This document shows positions 12,801 to 27,100 of a stretch of DNA of 64,000 nucleotides, in pieces. Location: positions 401,484,557-401,548,556 of the forward strand of contig CM077115.1 in the NCBI GenBank assembly GCA_039619475.1, written 5' to 3'. The notes below the pieces were generated by a model. It had not been told where the DNA came from and searched no databases. It saw nothing but the letters and a program-made list of their open reading frames with translations. The position numbers and the translations under genes were made by a program. Position 1 is the stretch's first letter. Each line of letters begins with the position of its first letter. This DNA comes from Icerya purchasi (lineage: Eukaryota; Arthropoda; Insecta; Hemiptera; Monophlebidae).

Positions 12801-15800
12801 TTTTATATACACGCTGAAGTATTAATTTTTTAGGAACTGTTTTGTTGCACATAATAAATAAGAATTAAGAAAATAGGAAAAAAAAAATAACAAAAAATTA
12901 AATAATTTTTCAAGTGAAAGCTTTAGATTCAATTATGTAGATTTTGTATAGGTTACTTTTGAAGTCAAGTCAAATCAAACTTATAAGGTTATAATAATAT
13001 AAATTCAATTTAAGTCATTATTTTCTCTTAAAATACGTGTAAAAGCCCGTTGACGCATAAGCAGTAGGATTATTACTACTGTTAAATTGCCTATGTTTAC
13101 ATGAATTAGCTTTTTTTATTTTGTTTTATTTTTTTTTAAACGAGCGCTGATCTATATTCACAATATATTTAAAGAGTAATGTGATTCTTGAACTTATCTT
13201 TAATGACAAATTAGGGCTGGCTTAATCAGTAATATTAAATTTAACAAATGAAAAAAAAAAAGAATAGTTTTTTTTGTTTTTAATAGGTTAGTCAGCGAGG
13301 ATATTAGTCCAAGAAATGGAAAAAAGGAGAAAATAAAGTTGTATTCTTAAACACTTAAGGATAAAGGATAAACATAATTCGAGGGCAAGAATAACAAAAG
13401 CAAAAGGAAATGAGAAAATATAAGAAGCACCGATAAGGGAAGTAGGGGTACCGAATTTCCGTAGAGAAGAGTAGAAGTACGATTGTCCAACAGAAAAGGT
13501 CAAACATTCAAATAAAACAAGATGTCAAGAACACGAAGAAGGGGGTGAAGAGAACAAGATGAAAAGCGAGAAAGTGATGCGGGAAGGATGATTAAAGCGA
13601 AGGTGACAAATAGCCGAGATTGTGGAGCGTTTAAGAAAATACGAGTATTTAGAAAATCATGGATGGAGGAGAAAAGATGAATAAATACAGAAGTAAAAAA
13701 AGACAGAATTAGAAAATGAAAAACAGGAGTTGAGTCATAATTTGAAATGAACGGCTGAGGAAAGAAGAACAATGTCATGAGCTCAAAATGTGTCTAAAAA
13801 TCTGCCACCGTCATGTTTTAAGGGTATGGGTCAGGTTAGATCAAAAAGATAGAAGAAAAGGAAGGGAGCTGAAACGACCCAGAATAGTTGAGATCAGGAA
13901 GAATAAAAGCGGCTCCGACACCTGTAGCAGATTTTGAGCTATCTGTAAAAGTCGTGCTGTGAGCTGCAAATAGTAAGGATAATGTTTGGTTAAATTCGTT
14001 AGGTATTACAGGAAGTGGAAACGATTTAATGTTAGAAGGGAGAGGGAATAGATTAGGAGAATACGATAATTCTAAGAAGTTGTAAGTAAAGTATAGGGAT
14101 TTGTTATAGGAGAGGCTGACCTGAGAAAATAGGGCAAGTCGAGAAAAGATGCGAGAAAGAATTGGAATTTTTCGTGATGAGAAACGCCAATTGTCCAAAA
14201 TATATTGATAGGAATTCATGAGTTTAGAATGAGAGATATGAAGACGTTTAATAATAAATCTTTCACTTAGATGAAGTCTTCGAATTAATAAAGGAAGGAA
14301 GCCAGTTTCGGCTAGAAGACCCGGAGTTGAAGAGGAATTCAGAGCACCAATGCAGAGGCGAAGACAAAAGTTTTGGATGCGATCAAGTTTGGTAAGGAGG
14401 GATTTGAGAGCATTGGCATAAAGAAAAGAATAATAGTCAAATTTAGAAAGAATAATGGATCTATAAAGTATGAAAAGAATATACGGATCGCCACCCCATT
14501 TCCGGGGGACAACGCTTTTAAAAGATTTAATCTCTTGTGATCAGATGTACATAGATAGTTGATATGATCGCAAAAAGATAAATTACTATTGAGAATGATA
14601 CCAAGGTAGGAGAAGGAGTTAATTAAAGGAACAGGAAGTTGACACAAAAAAAGGTCAACTAAGGAACGATTAAAAGGACGAAATGTAAAAACTATAAAGG
14701 CATACTTTTCAGGGGAAATAGAAATGTGGAGAGAGAATAACGAATTTTTCAAAATAGCAAGGGAGGAATTAAGCTTCTCGTTAGCAGAAGACAGATTATT
14801 AGAGGAGGAATAGAGGAGAATATCGTCAGCGAAGAATAAAGACCTAGACGGATTGTTGAGAGTAGAGAGGCTGTAAAAGTAAATGTTGAAGAGTGTTGGA
14901 CTCAAGCACGATCCTTGCGAGAGATCTTGAAAAACTGATCTGGAATCGTCGAAGAAAAGGGTAGAAAGATAAATTGTTCTATTCCGTAAAAGATTGATAA
15001 CTGAGGAAATAAACTTAAGACGAATGTTAACGGAAAGCATTTTATTCTTGTGAATGAGAGATTTATAGATATCGGAAAGGAAAAGAGATATGCAATCAGT
15101 AGCATCAAGGCCAAGAAAACCAAACATATTATCAGGAAGTACATTATTATATTCTAGCCACCAGATCAGGCGTTTATTAATTGTGTGTTCAAAAAGCTTT
15201 CTTAAACATGTGGCTAGAAAGATTAGATGAAAGGAGTTAGGCTTCTTTTTCGGAATAGGAATAACGAAAGAATTTCAAAGTGGTGGAGTTGCGGAAATGT
15301 ACAAGAAAGAACACTATAGATTGACAAAAGGGTTTTAAATGCTAACTCAGAAAGGTTCTTGGGGACAAGGAGTGGGATGCCGCCTATACCGGGGTTAGAA
15401 TTAGAAGAACTGGTCAAGGAATCGAGGAGTTCATTGTTGCTGAAGGGAAAAGAGAAAAAGTGTGAAGGAGATGTAATAGTTAGGGAAGGAATCCATGATT
15501 CCTCGAGGGGTGGTACATAGGAAGGAGCAACTGAATCAAGAAAAGTAGTGAGCTTTTCTGAAAGAAAGGTTGTAATATTCCGGATGTTCGGAACTAGAAG
15601 AGCGAAAAGCTTTAGTCATCCGTCAAAGATGGGAAGTGGAGGTAGATATACAAAACGATGAACAAAATTTCCTCACGAATTTCTTTTGGTGTTACCTATT
15701 TTTTTAAGTAGTCGTGCAGTTGATTTTCTAGGAATACTGATTAAATAGTTACCCTAAAAGTAATTATAGACTTCTGAGAACTTAATAGAATTTTATTTTT

Positions 15801-18118
15801 TTAAAACAGTAATTCGAGAAAAATTATTGTAAACTACTTTTTAATTGCGTTTTATTAATTTTGACGATGTTAATAGGTGATGTTTCGGGAATTGTGAATG
15901 ACTTCAGTCTACAAGATTACCTTAATTTCAATATGAGAAAAAAAGTTATCTATAGAATTAGTTTGCCATCATTTGATACAAAAAATTATGTTTATAGATC
16001 ATTTAAAGTGAGTTATCGTTTTTAATTTAAACACTTTTATTACGTATAAATTTCGTTTATGTAATGGATTAAAATAGTCGTGCTCATTAAACGTTTAGAA
16101 CCAAAATTAACAACCTGCATATTATTAAGATATTCTTGCTCTTTGTTCGATCGATTAAAAAAGAAAACGAAAAAAAAAAAAATAAATAAAAACAAATATA
16201 CGGGATGTTTCAAAAGTATGGAGAGCGGGTTCTAAGAAAAAAGTGCTTAAAATAAAATGTTGAAAGTGATCACCATTATTTTTCTTCAAATCTGCGATAG
16301 TGGTCAGAGAATATTCGTAAAGCAGAAAATAATCAAAAAGACTCAAATCAGGACTTCTGAACGACCACACGTTTTTAGAAATCAGTCTTTTGCTAAAAAT
16401 TAAATGCAACTATTCCATGGTGGCATTAGTCTTATGTGAACGTTCATTATCTCGTTGAAATCATCATATTTTTGAGAGGCTTAACGGCCAACGGTATTTT
16501 TTCAAAAAAACGCATCAAAATGTCAGCATAAAAAAGGGTTGGCTCTATAATATGGCTCCGATATGTACGTACCACACCATATTCCGAACTTTTCTGGATG
16601 TAACGTAATTTTTTCAAATCGGTGGAGATGTTCGGCCAAACAAATGCAACGGTTTTGTGAGTTGATAAATACAGAGTAAAGTGAAGCCATGCTTTATCGC
16701 TACAAAAACATGAGTTTAATACAGTACGTGACCGAGAGGAGAAGTTTAGGAACTACTGACATAAGCGTATTCTGTTAGGGTGTCAGCAAGTTTCAATTCT
16801 TGTAGCGCTAAGACGCGATTCGATATATCGATGTATGGAATATTTGTACTTGCTGCCCGGCTCCATGTGGGTAAGAGTTTCGGACGAGTATCGCTTGATT
16901 TCTTTCCTCTTTGTCTCTTTAATGACGAATAATTGTCTGCTTCAGTGTTCATCATCAACACTGCTAGTCTCTTCTAGTTTAAACTTTTATCTTCCAGTAA
17001 GAACTGCTAGAACTTGAGCTGATAACAGCTAAAATTTTGAAAAAACCGTATGATTACTTATTTTAACTTCTGCATTTAACGTTATGTTAAAAATGACTTA
17101 TTAAACGCAATTGGAATTTTCATTAGTAGTGATATAAAAGCTCCAGGTAAGCTACTAATAGATGTAACTTCACACAGGCCATTCTTGTTGTTCCCGGTTG
17201 ATTTCAAAGCTATTTCAAATTTTTCTGCTAAAAAAGAGAGCTTTGTATAGTTCACCATGCCGCTAGTTTGGGTTTAAAAGTAAGTACGCCACAATACAAT
17301 CCATTCATCGGGTTGTAGAGCACCACCCTTTAACCATTTTATAGATAAGTATAAGATATTTGTTTGAATGTAGTATTATGTAAATGTAAATTACGGTAAT
17401 TTTTAACTGAACGTTCGGAACTTAAGCACATTTCTAATTGGCTTTGCTTCTTTATGTATTTAAATCAAATTTCATACATTTTGTGAAGCCGGTACTGAAA
17501 AATGCTCTGAACGTGCATCAATAAACAGAACACCCACGGTGGAAAACCTGAGGTTTTCCGTCCGCTGGTAAGTGGGAATTACATAAAGGAAATATGTTTC
17601 GTGTTCAAAAGCGTTTTGCTTTTATGGAGTGCATTCGGAATATGTTATGGCATAATGCAATTTTATTTATTTTTACAAATCTGAAAATAAAAAAAAAAAT
17701 ATACGCAAGATTACTTTCATATTTTCTATGCAATGAACACATCTGAATCATTATCTAGTTTTTTATGCAGTACACGTTGTTGAGTGCGCTTTTATAATAA
17801 TTTTTTGTAGGAGTATCCCTAGATGTTGTGTTTTGTTCTTACGGATGGAAACGTCCTTTTTTCAACTGCTTTATCTTTAGATCAATTTTGTAAGTATTTT
17901 CCTTCTAATTTTTAACGTGATATGTTTCCAGGATAGTCAACAATTATTAAAATGCGTCATGTACATTATGTGGCACTGCATATACACACACACACACACA
18001 CGTGTGTATATATATATTAATGTATATGGCAAAGCCATTTTTACGCTGGGATTATTAAGAAATTTTGTTATTTACATCTGTTTTAATTATATCTGTTTTT
18101 ATATCTGACAATAAAAAA

Positions 18119-18166
<48 letters not shown>

Positions 18167-21100
18167 CTTTTAATATTAACAGACGAAAAATTTGATTGAA
18201 ATTATGACTAACAATTAACGGAATTCAAATTTAATAAGGATAAATAAAAATCTACAAACTGCTAACTAACTGAAAATTAAATAATTAATTTACAGTTTTG
18301 AAAGTTTATTTTTTCACGTTCGTCACTCCTTCATTATGACTATCCAAAACCTTCAGTTTGATATACGTAATATAAAAATGACGTATAAATAGCAAATAAA
18401 TAATTAATCTGTTTTATTTCCTTATTTTTTTGTTTTTCGATACTCGATTTCTACATATCACCAAATAATGTGTTTGACAATTTTGATATGACATTTTTTC
18501 TAGGGTGGCTTACCGTTATAGTATAATGTGTGATACAAATTGATTTCATCATGTCGAACTGAAAGTTTACATTAGTACGTATTCAGTTTAATAACAGAGT
18601 ATGGCTAGAGGATTATTTTAGCTGCAGAATAAGTTCCTACAGATAGAAAAATCTTTTTTTCGTTTATTTTTTTTACAGTAATTGTGTCTTAAGACGCCTC
18701 TTTCTAAAAATATTTTTGATATAGATATGAGTGTAAAAGCGAAATTATTTTCAAATAGTAATTTTTGTTTATATTTTAAAATCGCAACCATTACTTTTTC
18801 TATTCTCAGTTATAATTATGTACTTGAAAAAATATTTTCATTTCAATGATTTATTCTGAAATGTTGTCATTTTGAATTCGCATTGATTTTACTTGTTCTT
18901 TTTAAAAAGTTCGGAAACGGATATGAGCTGTTTAAAATAATTTTATTGAAAGAAGTAATAATAATAAAGTGTAATATTTTGTTTTAGATAATGCAACGAG
19001 CGCAAAATACACACGCTTATGTGAACGCAGCTTTTCTCTGTGAACTGGATCAAAGTAAACAGTTTCAAGTTGTGAAGAAACCTTCGTTAGTATTTGGAGG
19101 CATCAGTTCTTCCTTCGTTAGTATATGTTTAATATCATTCTTCTATAATTTTTGAATAGTTTACACGAAATGTTAGTTTGTCTGAATAAAAAAGTAGTTT
19201 TTTGGATTTAAACGCTGGTTCTTTGATACCAGTTTACTTCCTTTTGTAATTTTTTAAACTCAGTTTTCAATTACTTTCACTGATTTTTTTACTTGTTTTT
19301 GAAATTTTCACTTCCCGTCTTATTTCATTGTTATATCATTTAACATCATCTATCATTATTAATTCTTTTTTCTGCTCTTGTATTTTCGTTTTATTACTCT
19401 TTTTATCATTTTTTTAAATATAGTAATTTCATTCGTTGGGTACACTTTTATCTGGGTTTTTTTTATTTTTATTTTTATATTCTATACTACTAGAAAATAT
19501 TAACTAGTCTTCCTTTTGTTCATTTTTATCTTCTCGCTTTATTCTTATTATTATCATCTAGTGTGTATTCTTTATGATTGTTTTGTTCTTGTTGCTGGCG
19601 TTTTGTTTTATACAGCAAGTGATTTATGAAGATTTTACGTTTTTTCTATTTAGTTACCCTTTTTACTTTATTTTCACCTTGTTTTTCTTTTTTGTCTTTA
19701 ATTACATTTTTTTAATGATAATTCTTATTTCCTCTTTTAAAAATATTCAGTACGAATCTGCTTTATCAGATTTATTTTGTTTCTCCACGACTATTCCTTC
19801 CCCAAAGTTCAGAATCTGCACTTAACTGCAAACGTATAATTTCTTACTGAGCTAGAATCAAGCAAAATCATGCTACAATTAACAGTCAGGCTCTATGATA
19901 AGTGTAATAGAAAAGTTTGAAAACGATTTGAAAAAAGAGAGTTCATCGTGTATGTAAAAACAGAAGAAAACCGAAGATCTTATAATCTCGTTATGGTCGA
20001 TTTTTATTAGTTTTTCTTAGTGTCTTTTGTTTCTTTTTATGTACTTCGATTTTTACCATTATTTTTTCGTTTTCCCCTGTTTTTACATGCACAATGTGTG
20101 TAACCCCCTTTTTTCCAATTTCTCTCAAATTTTTCTGTTATAATTATCATATAGTCCGACTATTAATTGTTTTAAACCTCCATTGGAGACGAAACAGTCA
20201 GACTATTGTCTGGTAAATCAATTACGATTGGGGCACACGAGATTGTCTCACAACTATATCTCAATCGGGGTTGATCAATCTTTTTGTCTTATGGATATAA
20301 GCCAGATGTGTCCCTTCATTCAACACTTCTTCGTTGAGTGTGATATGCTACAGACACTTGAAATAAGTATATGTTTAGCTTAGATACGGCCATATATCGA
20401 ACTCGCTTGGGACGATTTAAACCCTAACGTTCATTGCACAATAACGACCATAGATGTTAAAAACGGTCTATAAATACATTTTAAAAAACACTTCATTTTT
20501 CGTTTCCTATTCGTTTTTTTTTTTTAAATTTGGTGATTTATTTTTTTATTTTTCTTTCAGCGGATGGTCGATGACTGGTATAAAATTTTATAGTATGTTT
20601 TATTTACAATCATTGAGTTTACTCTATTAATATGCTTCATAATCTTTAATTGTAATTCATTTATTTATACTGCAATATTTAAATTTTTTCCATTAGTCAC
20701 AAATTCATAATAATTTACATTATTTATTCTACACAATTGTGCCTTCTAGTTTTATTCAGAACTGAAATTTTTACAATTATTTTTCAATTAATATGTATCA
20801 CAGAATAGTGTAATTTTTACAAAATGACGCATTGTGTTGCTTACTAAATTACTTAGAATAAATCTGAAATATTTTAAAACAGAATAAAGTTCGAATTTGT
20901 ATTTTTAATTAATTTTTAGTAAAATAGAAAATAAAATTCTCAATAACTCATCGTACAGTGATGAAACTAGCAATGAACTAAACAGTTACAACATTGTAAG
21001 TAGGAATATGAACTAAAAAAGCTAACACGAACTGAGTTGAGTGACCCGAATCTTTAAAAAATGAATTTAATCTGAAATAGGAAGAACTTGATGCCGAATA

Positions 21101-24100
21101 TAAAATTAAAGAATTTCTTTCATATATCTAATCAACTGATAAAATGTATTTTTTTTTTTTTTTTTGTGCTCGTCAACCAAGGACCTTTACCCAGAAACAA
21201 AAGGTAAGGAAAGAAGTCGGTTATATTTTGGTCCGATCAGAAATTTTATCTAAAAAGGAACAAATAGAAAGAATAATTAGTGGGGAAGGAAAGGACAGGA
21301 TATAGGAAGCATAATAAGCGGTAGGAAGTCCAGGCTTCAGCAAATAAGAATATAAGGTAAAATGTAAGATTGCACGGTATGTCGCCCAATTCGATTTCTC
21401 AACGGACATAACAGCAAAACAAGAAAAACGCAAAAAAAACTAGCGAAACAACAAAAACAGAAAAAAAACGGTAAACAAAAGAGTAGAAAAACACAAACGG
21501 CTACAACGGGATTTAAAAAAAGGAAGAAAAACACTGGAAAAACACTAAAACAGAAACACAAAAGCGAAATGAACGACCGCTAGAATATGTTGTATCATAT
21601 TGTAATGCAAATGACTGATCGATAAGGGGCGGCGGAGGTAAACCACACCGTCTATCATAGGCATGTGTATAATTTTTTATTGGACTTAGGTAGTGATTTT
21701 AAAATTTATAATTAAATTGAAATTAAATTAACATTTTTTTATTAGTAAATTACTATTTTGTAAATGATTTTAAAATAGCGAGTTAAAATGTTTAAAGTAA
21801 AAAAATAAATTTACCACTCAATGTAAAATAATTTAATTACAAATTTTCTAATAACTAACAGTAAGTAAATAATTACACCAATTATTCTAAATTTGTACTT
21901 CGCATAATAAAGTTAAATTAAAATTTTTATAATTACTTTTCAATACTTTTAATAAAAATATATTTCGAAATAGTTCGATTTTTATAAAAATCGTACATTA
22001 TTTTGTTTTTCTAAATTACTTAGATTATGTTTAAAATATTTTAAAACATAGAAATTATACATCATATTTTTATTTAATTTTCAATAATATATAAAATGGA
22101 TTTATCGGGTAATAATTATTCATACATGAATGCTGCCTAATAATTGAAGGAAAGTAATTATTATTCCTCTTGTTCGACCGCATAAATCACTACATCTTCT
22201 AAATAGTTATCAGCTAGCATCGTTGATCTGGGTGTTGTGCAGAGTTATAGAACGAATAGATAATGTTGAACTACAACAAAATATATTCATATCAAGGAAT
22301 CTTCTGCTTACTGAACGGACAGGTATTTGTTGTTCTACAGTGTAACAGATATTGTTTTTGCCTAGTGGCATTGTTGAAGCCTCCGCAAATTGTTTACATG
22401 TGCTGGTATTATTTTTTTTTGTATTATGAAAGTGTTTAACTCCATCGGAAGGCTTAAAATTATTGAATAGTTATTTAAGTGAAGTTGAAACGGGAGACTT
22501 CTTCTTTATACCGATTAATTCCTTCGTGAAAGAAAATTTTCTACTCATATGGATCATCAATATCTAGCAAATGTAATTTAATTACGAGTATTGGTGTTTA
22601 TCAATAATTAATGAAATAAAATTTTCGGTCAAAGTTGTTCTATTTGCGGATAATTTGTTATTTACATCACTTGCCGTGCTATATAACTTGGTGAAGAAAT
22701 ATTATAAAAAACCGTCTCTAGTCGCTAAAACTGACTGAACTAGAATGGTTTAGAATTTTCAGCAATAAAATCAGCGCTACTCATTTGTATAATCGACAAG
22801 TCAACGTTCTTTTCAGTCATTCTATTATCTCATTAGAAACTACAGTGAAATATCTCGTCTCATATTCGATCAATGACTCACTTGGAGGGATCACATTCCT
22901 CCTATTAGAAAAACATGTGTTCCAAGAAACAACTTATTAAAAAATATTGGCCCATACAACGTGTAGCGTAACCTCCCAGAAATTAAATCTAAATGCGACT
23001 TCGACATAGCCTCTTACTCATCTTCATCGAAAACCTTACTTCCTGTATATATTGTCCATCGCAGTACATTCTGTATGATTGTTGGCGGTTTTCCTCGAAT
23101 TTTTGCTTTTTGTGCAACGAACTTTCACTTGATTTATACAGGAAGTACAATTACAATTCGTCGTTCGTGTACTACGTTTCAATTGAACGCTGGTAAAATT
23201 CTTTTCCCAAACGTCGATGTCGTAGCGTTATAGAATCATTACACATGAACTGTGATCAACTAGTGCATCAAGATTGTGAAAAAAATTAGAATGGTAACAG
23301 AGATATAGCAACCAACACATCATCAGTCAGCTGAGATCCATCTTTAAAAAAGTAATAGAATTTGATATTGGCTATCAGTATAGAGTTAATGTTGTCCTTC
23401 ATCGAATCCCTATTGGACACACGCTTCTTACTTATCAATTTTTCCTTAACGAAAGTTCAATTCCTTTATTTTGTTTATACCATTTTCATTCACTATTCTT
23501 TATACATTCCTGAAGTTTCCCTTTGTTAGTCTTTCACGTATTTATTTATTAAACCATCAAATTAGTAATTATGAAGTTACGTTTATCCATTGCTATCATA
23601 ATAGCTATTCCTCGCAAAAAAAAAAAAAAAAATGAAAAAAAAACGTTTCACTGAGCACTTTAGTACCCCGTTGGTTTACCAACAACTTATTGTTATTTTT
23701 TTCAGCGAAAGTAATGTGTAATATATGAAATGTATTATATTAGAATGATTTATTTGTCATTCCGTAATTTAGAAGACTCCGAATTTAAATTTTATTACCT
23801 TTTATACTCCGCGAAATACACTTTTCATTTCTTTTTTTTTTTTGTATTATATGTACTGTTTCTTTCTATTTAATTTTTATCAGAGTTCATTTTAGTTTGA
23901 AATTATATTTATAATTTTTTTTATACCTTAAATTAAAAAATGAAAAATATGTTTTCCGATGATACCTTTTAAAATAACGTAAATTGTATATAGGGTATTA
24001 GGCCTTTGATTACAGTTAATTGTTTTTAACTTAAAAAACACGGACTTTTGAATTTTTTGTAAACCATTTGATGATCCCAGTTACCTTGACAAAATACCGG

Positions 24101-27100
24101 GACGCTTTTGTCTAATATTTTTTGTTTGAAAACTTTCTCAAAAAAGTTTTCTATTTTAGCTTGTTGAAACTACCCTGTGTGCTCATGATTGCGTTCTTAC
24201 GATAAACATATTCGTATTCATTATTTACGCTTTGAAGTTATTCCATTATTTGCTTTGTATTAATGAATTCTATTCGCGGGTCGAGAGTTCTTGGTTTTTT
24301 AAATGTTTTTAGCGTTGTATTTAAATCACACTTTAAATATTAATCTTATATATTGATACGGATTCGGTACTTGCAGCGCTATCTTTTAACGATGTCCGAG
24401 TTAGAAAATATTCTTTGAAATATCATTAATTCACGATCTCTCGGACATCGTTCTTTTTAGCCGTCGCTTTGCCTTGTCAAGTATGCTTACTCGGCCAAAA
24501 CCGAAAATCCCGTGCCTGTTCGTTCGATCAGTTGCACCGGGATGATACTGCACTAGTGTCTGTGTAGTGGTTGTGGTCGAGGGCTAAGGCAGTGACATGT
24601 GCTTGCGGCGAAAGCGCGCATCCGAACAGTGTGGCGAATGACATTGAGCGAGCGGAGATTTTTAATGTATCCCGCCAAAAGTCAGGCAGGGCAGTAAGTG
24701 CGGTGATCGACGCAGAAGTATTCTTCTAGAAACTTCTGCGTAGCCTTTATCGCCGTAGCACGGAACACATTGTTCGTTCGCTTATATTTCTGGTCGCCGT
24801 AGTCGTAATTGATAGTTACCACGTTTTTTTTTTTGTTCGTTCATCTAGTCGATCGATACCGTTTTTTCGCGCGTTACGAAGAGCGCCATGCGGTGAAGTT
24901 AACCTTTTTTCGGATATCATTTATGTGCCGCGTAAAGAATTACACGTGTTTTAAAAGCCTAATGCTCGTTATTTTTTATCTTCATCTCCGTGTGACTGGC
25001 TTACGGAAGAGAAAGACATCGAAGGGAAAAGTCAGGATTTGTGACTCTAGCTGCCCGGAAGCAGGGACTTAGAAAAGTTAAAGAATTTGTTACACTGGCG
25101 AGCCCGAACTGCTAAAGAAAAGTCAATTTGTAACACGGGCACCCGAAATCAGGGACGCAATAGTCAATTTGTAATACTGGCGCATCCGAACTGAGGGACT
25201 CGAAGTGGACCCGGAAAAGAAAAATATTCAATTTCGATAGAAGAAACACAGCGAAGGAAACAGCCAAGCTGCAACAACAGATAAGCTTTTAAAGTTTTTA
25301 TTGTCTCCCCGCGGCCTACTTCTTTAGGGTGTATTATACCTATTTTGTTTACGTATTTACGTTAAATTTTTTATGAAATGTTATTATCTGACATATAAAT
25401 CGTTTTTGTTTTTTTTTTTTTTTGGTTCGTAGTGATTATCGTATTATTAATATTATTTGTCTGTAGATAAGCCCAATTACGTAATTTTATCTCGTGCATA
25501 TACCCTGCCTGAGAAAATGGACGATAGGGATCTATCTAGAGTGGTGACAACTAGGGGAGATTATAGAAACCCCAAACCTGTCCTCGCCGATACGAGCGAC
25601 GAAGAGAAGGGAGAGATAGAAGACCCGGACGGTTCAATAGCAGAAAGCTATGACCCACCCAGTCCGCAGGAAAGAGGATTTACTGATCCAGGTCCATCTT
25701 TCCTAGTAAAAAAAAAAAACAACTGATACGGAAGAGAGTATACCCGACATGAGGGATATTTTAAAAATGTTCGAACATCTGGATAAAAAATCCGACGAAA
25801 ATAAAAAAATGTTCGAACATCAAAATAAAAAAATGTTCGAACATCTGGATAAAAAAACCGACGAAAATAAAAAAATGTTCGAACATCAAAATAAAAAAAT
25901 GTTCGAACATCTGGATAAAAAAACCGACGAAAATAAAAAAATGTTCGAACATCTGGATAAAAAATCCGACGAAAATAAAAAAATGTTCGAACATCTGGAT
26001 AAAAAATCAGACGAATTAAGAGATGGGATGCAAAGGAGCATTCGAGAATTTAAAGAGGACTTAACGAGAGAGATTAATAAAATTGAAAAAAAATATGAAG
26101 TAGTAAGTAACAAAGTGGAACAAGTAGAGGAAAAAAACAGAAATTTAACCTCTTATGTCAAGGAGTTGGCTGTAAAGGTGAAGAGAGTAGAGGATGTGGA
26201 AAGCAGTTCAAATGAAAAAATAGGGGGTTTGTCGTCCGCCGTGGTACGAATAGAAAAAAATTTAGAGGAAGAGAAAGAACGTTGGTCAGAGCTTGGCGAG
26301 AACGTGGAGAATCTCGAAAATAGAATGAAATCGGTAGAACAAAATGAGCTAAATTTCGTGGGATATCGATTAACTACTTCGGGAGTGTCTATGCAGTCGG
26401 AAAAGATAGCGAAAATAAAAAACTTTCCTCCTCCAAACAATCGAGATCAGGTCATGTCATTCCTCGGCATGTGCAAATTTTACCGTAAATTTATAAAGTC
26501 ATATGCAGAGATTATCCAACCTATATCAGTATTAGTTAGTAATAAGGTCCCGTTTGTCTGGGACGAGGAACATGATCGAGCGTTTCAGCAATTCAAAGAT
26601 GCGTTCGCTGAACACATTAAATTACAAACTCCTGATTATAAGAAAGAATTCATTGTATGTTCTGACGCGTCCGACCGAGCGGTTGGTGGCTCGCTATCGC
26701 AATTAGACGAGCAAGGTGATCCGCGGCCGATCATGTTCGTGAGTCGGCTGCTAACAGGTGCAGAGAGAAACTACTTTACAACTGAAAAAGAGTTGTTGGC
26801 CACCATTTTCTGTTTAAAAAAGTTTCGCATAATCATTGAGGGATATCCGATAATAATAATGACTGACCATAAAAGTTTAAAGTTTTTAAAAGAATCTCGG
26901 TGGCAAAATGCACGCCGAACAAGGTGGACTCTTTATCTACAAAACTTCGATTTGAGACTGGAGTATGTTCCCGGGAAAGAAAACGTTGTCGCGGATATGC
27001 TAACACGAAATCTAGGTAATATTCCCGAGATAAACAGTGATGTTGCGTTAATTGCCTTTTTCAACAAGTCTACTTAAAGTATAATTAAGGAATTGTTCCG

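Noticed and set aside
24809..25072. 87-codon open frame, present again at 31139-31402
   Set aside because: Lies in the LTR and is duplicated only because the LTR is; no domain or start context supports it.
25767..26015. Regular direct repeats that could suggest a CRISPR array
   Set aside because: Repeats are coding, contiguous and without unique spacers, inside a Gypsy gag.
25761..26113. Two antisense open frames rich in MFEHFFIF repeats
   Set aside because: Mirror images of the tandem Gag repeat; period and boundaries are the same, and no independent signal exists.
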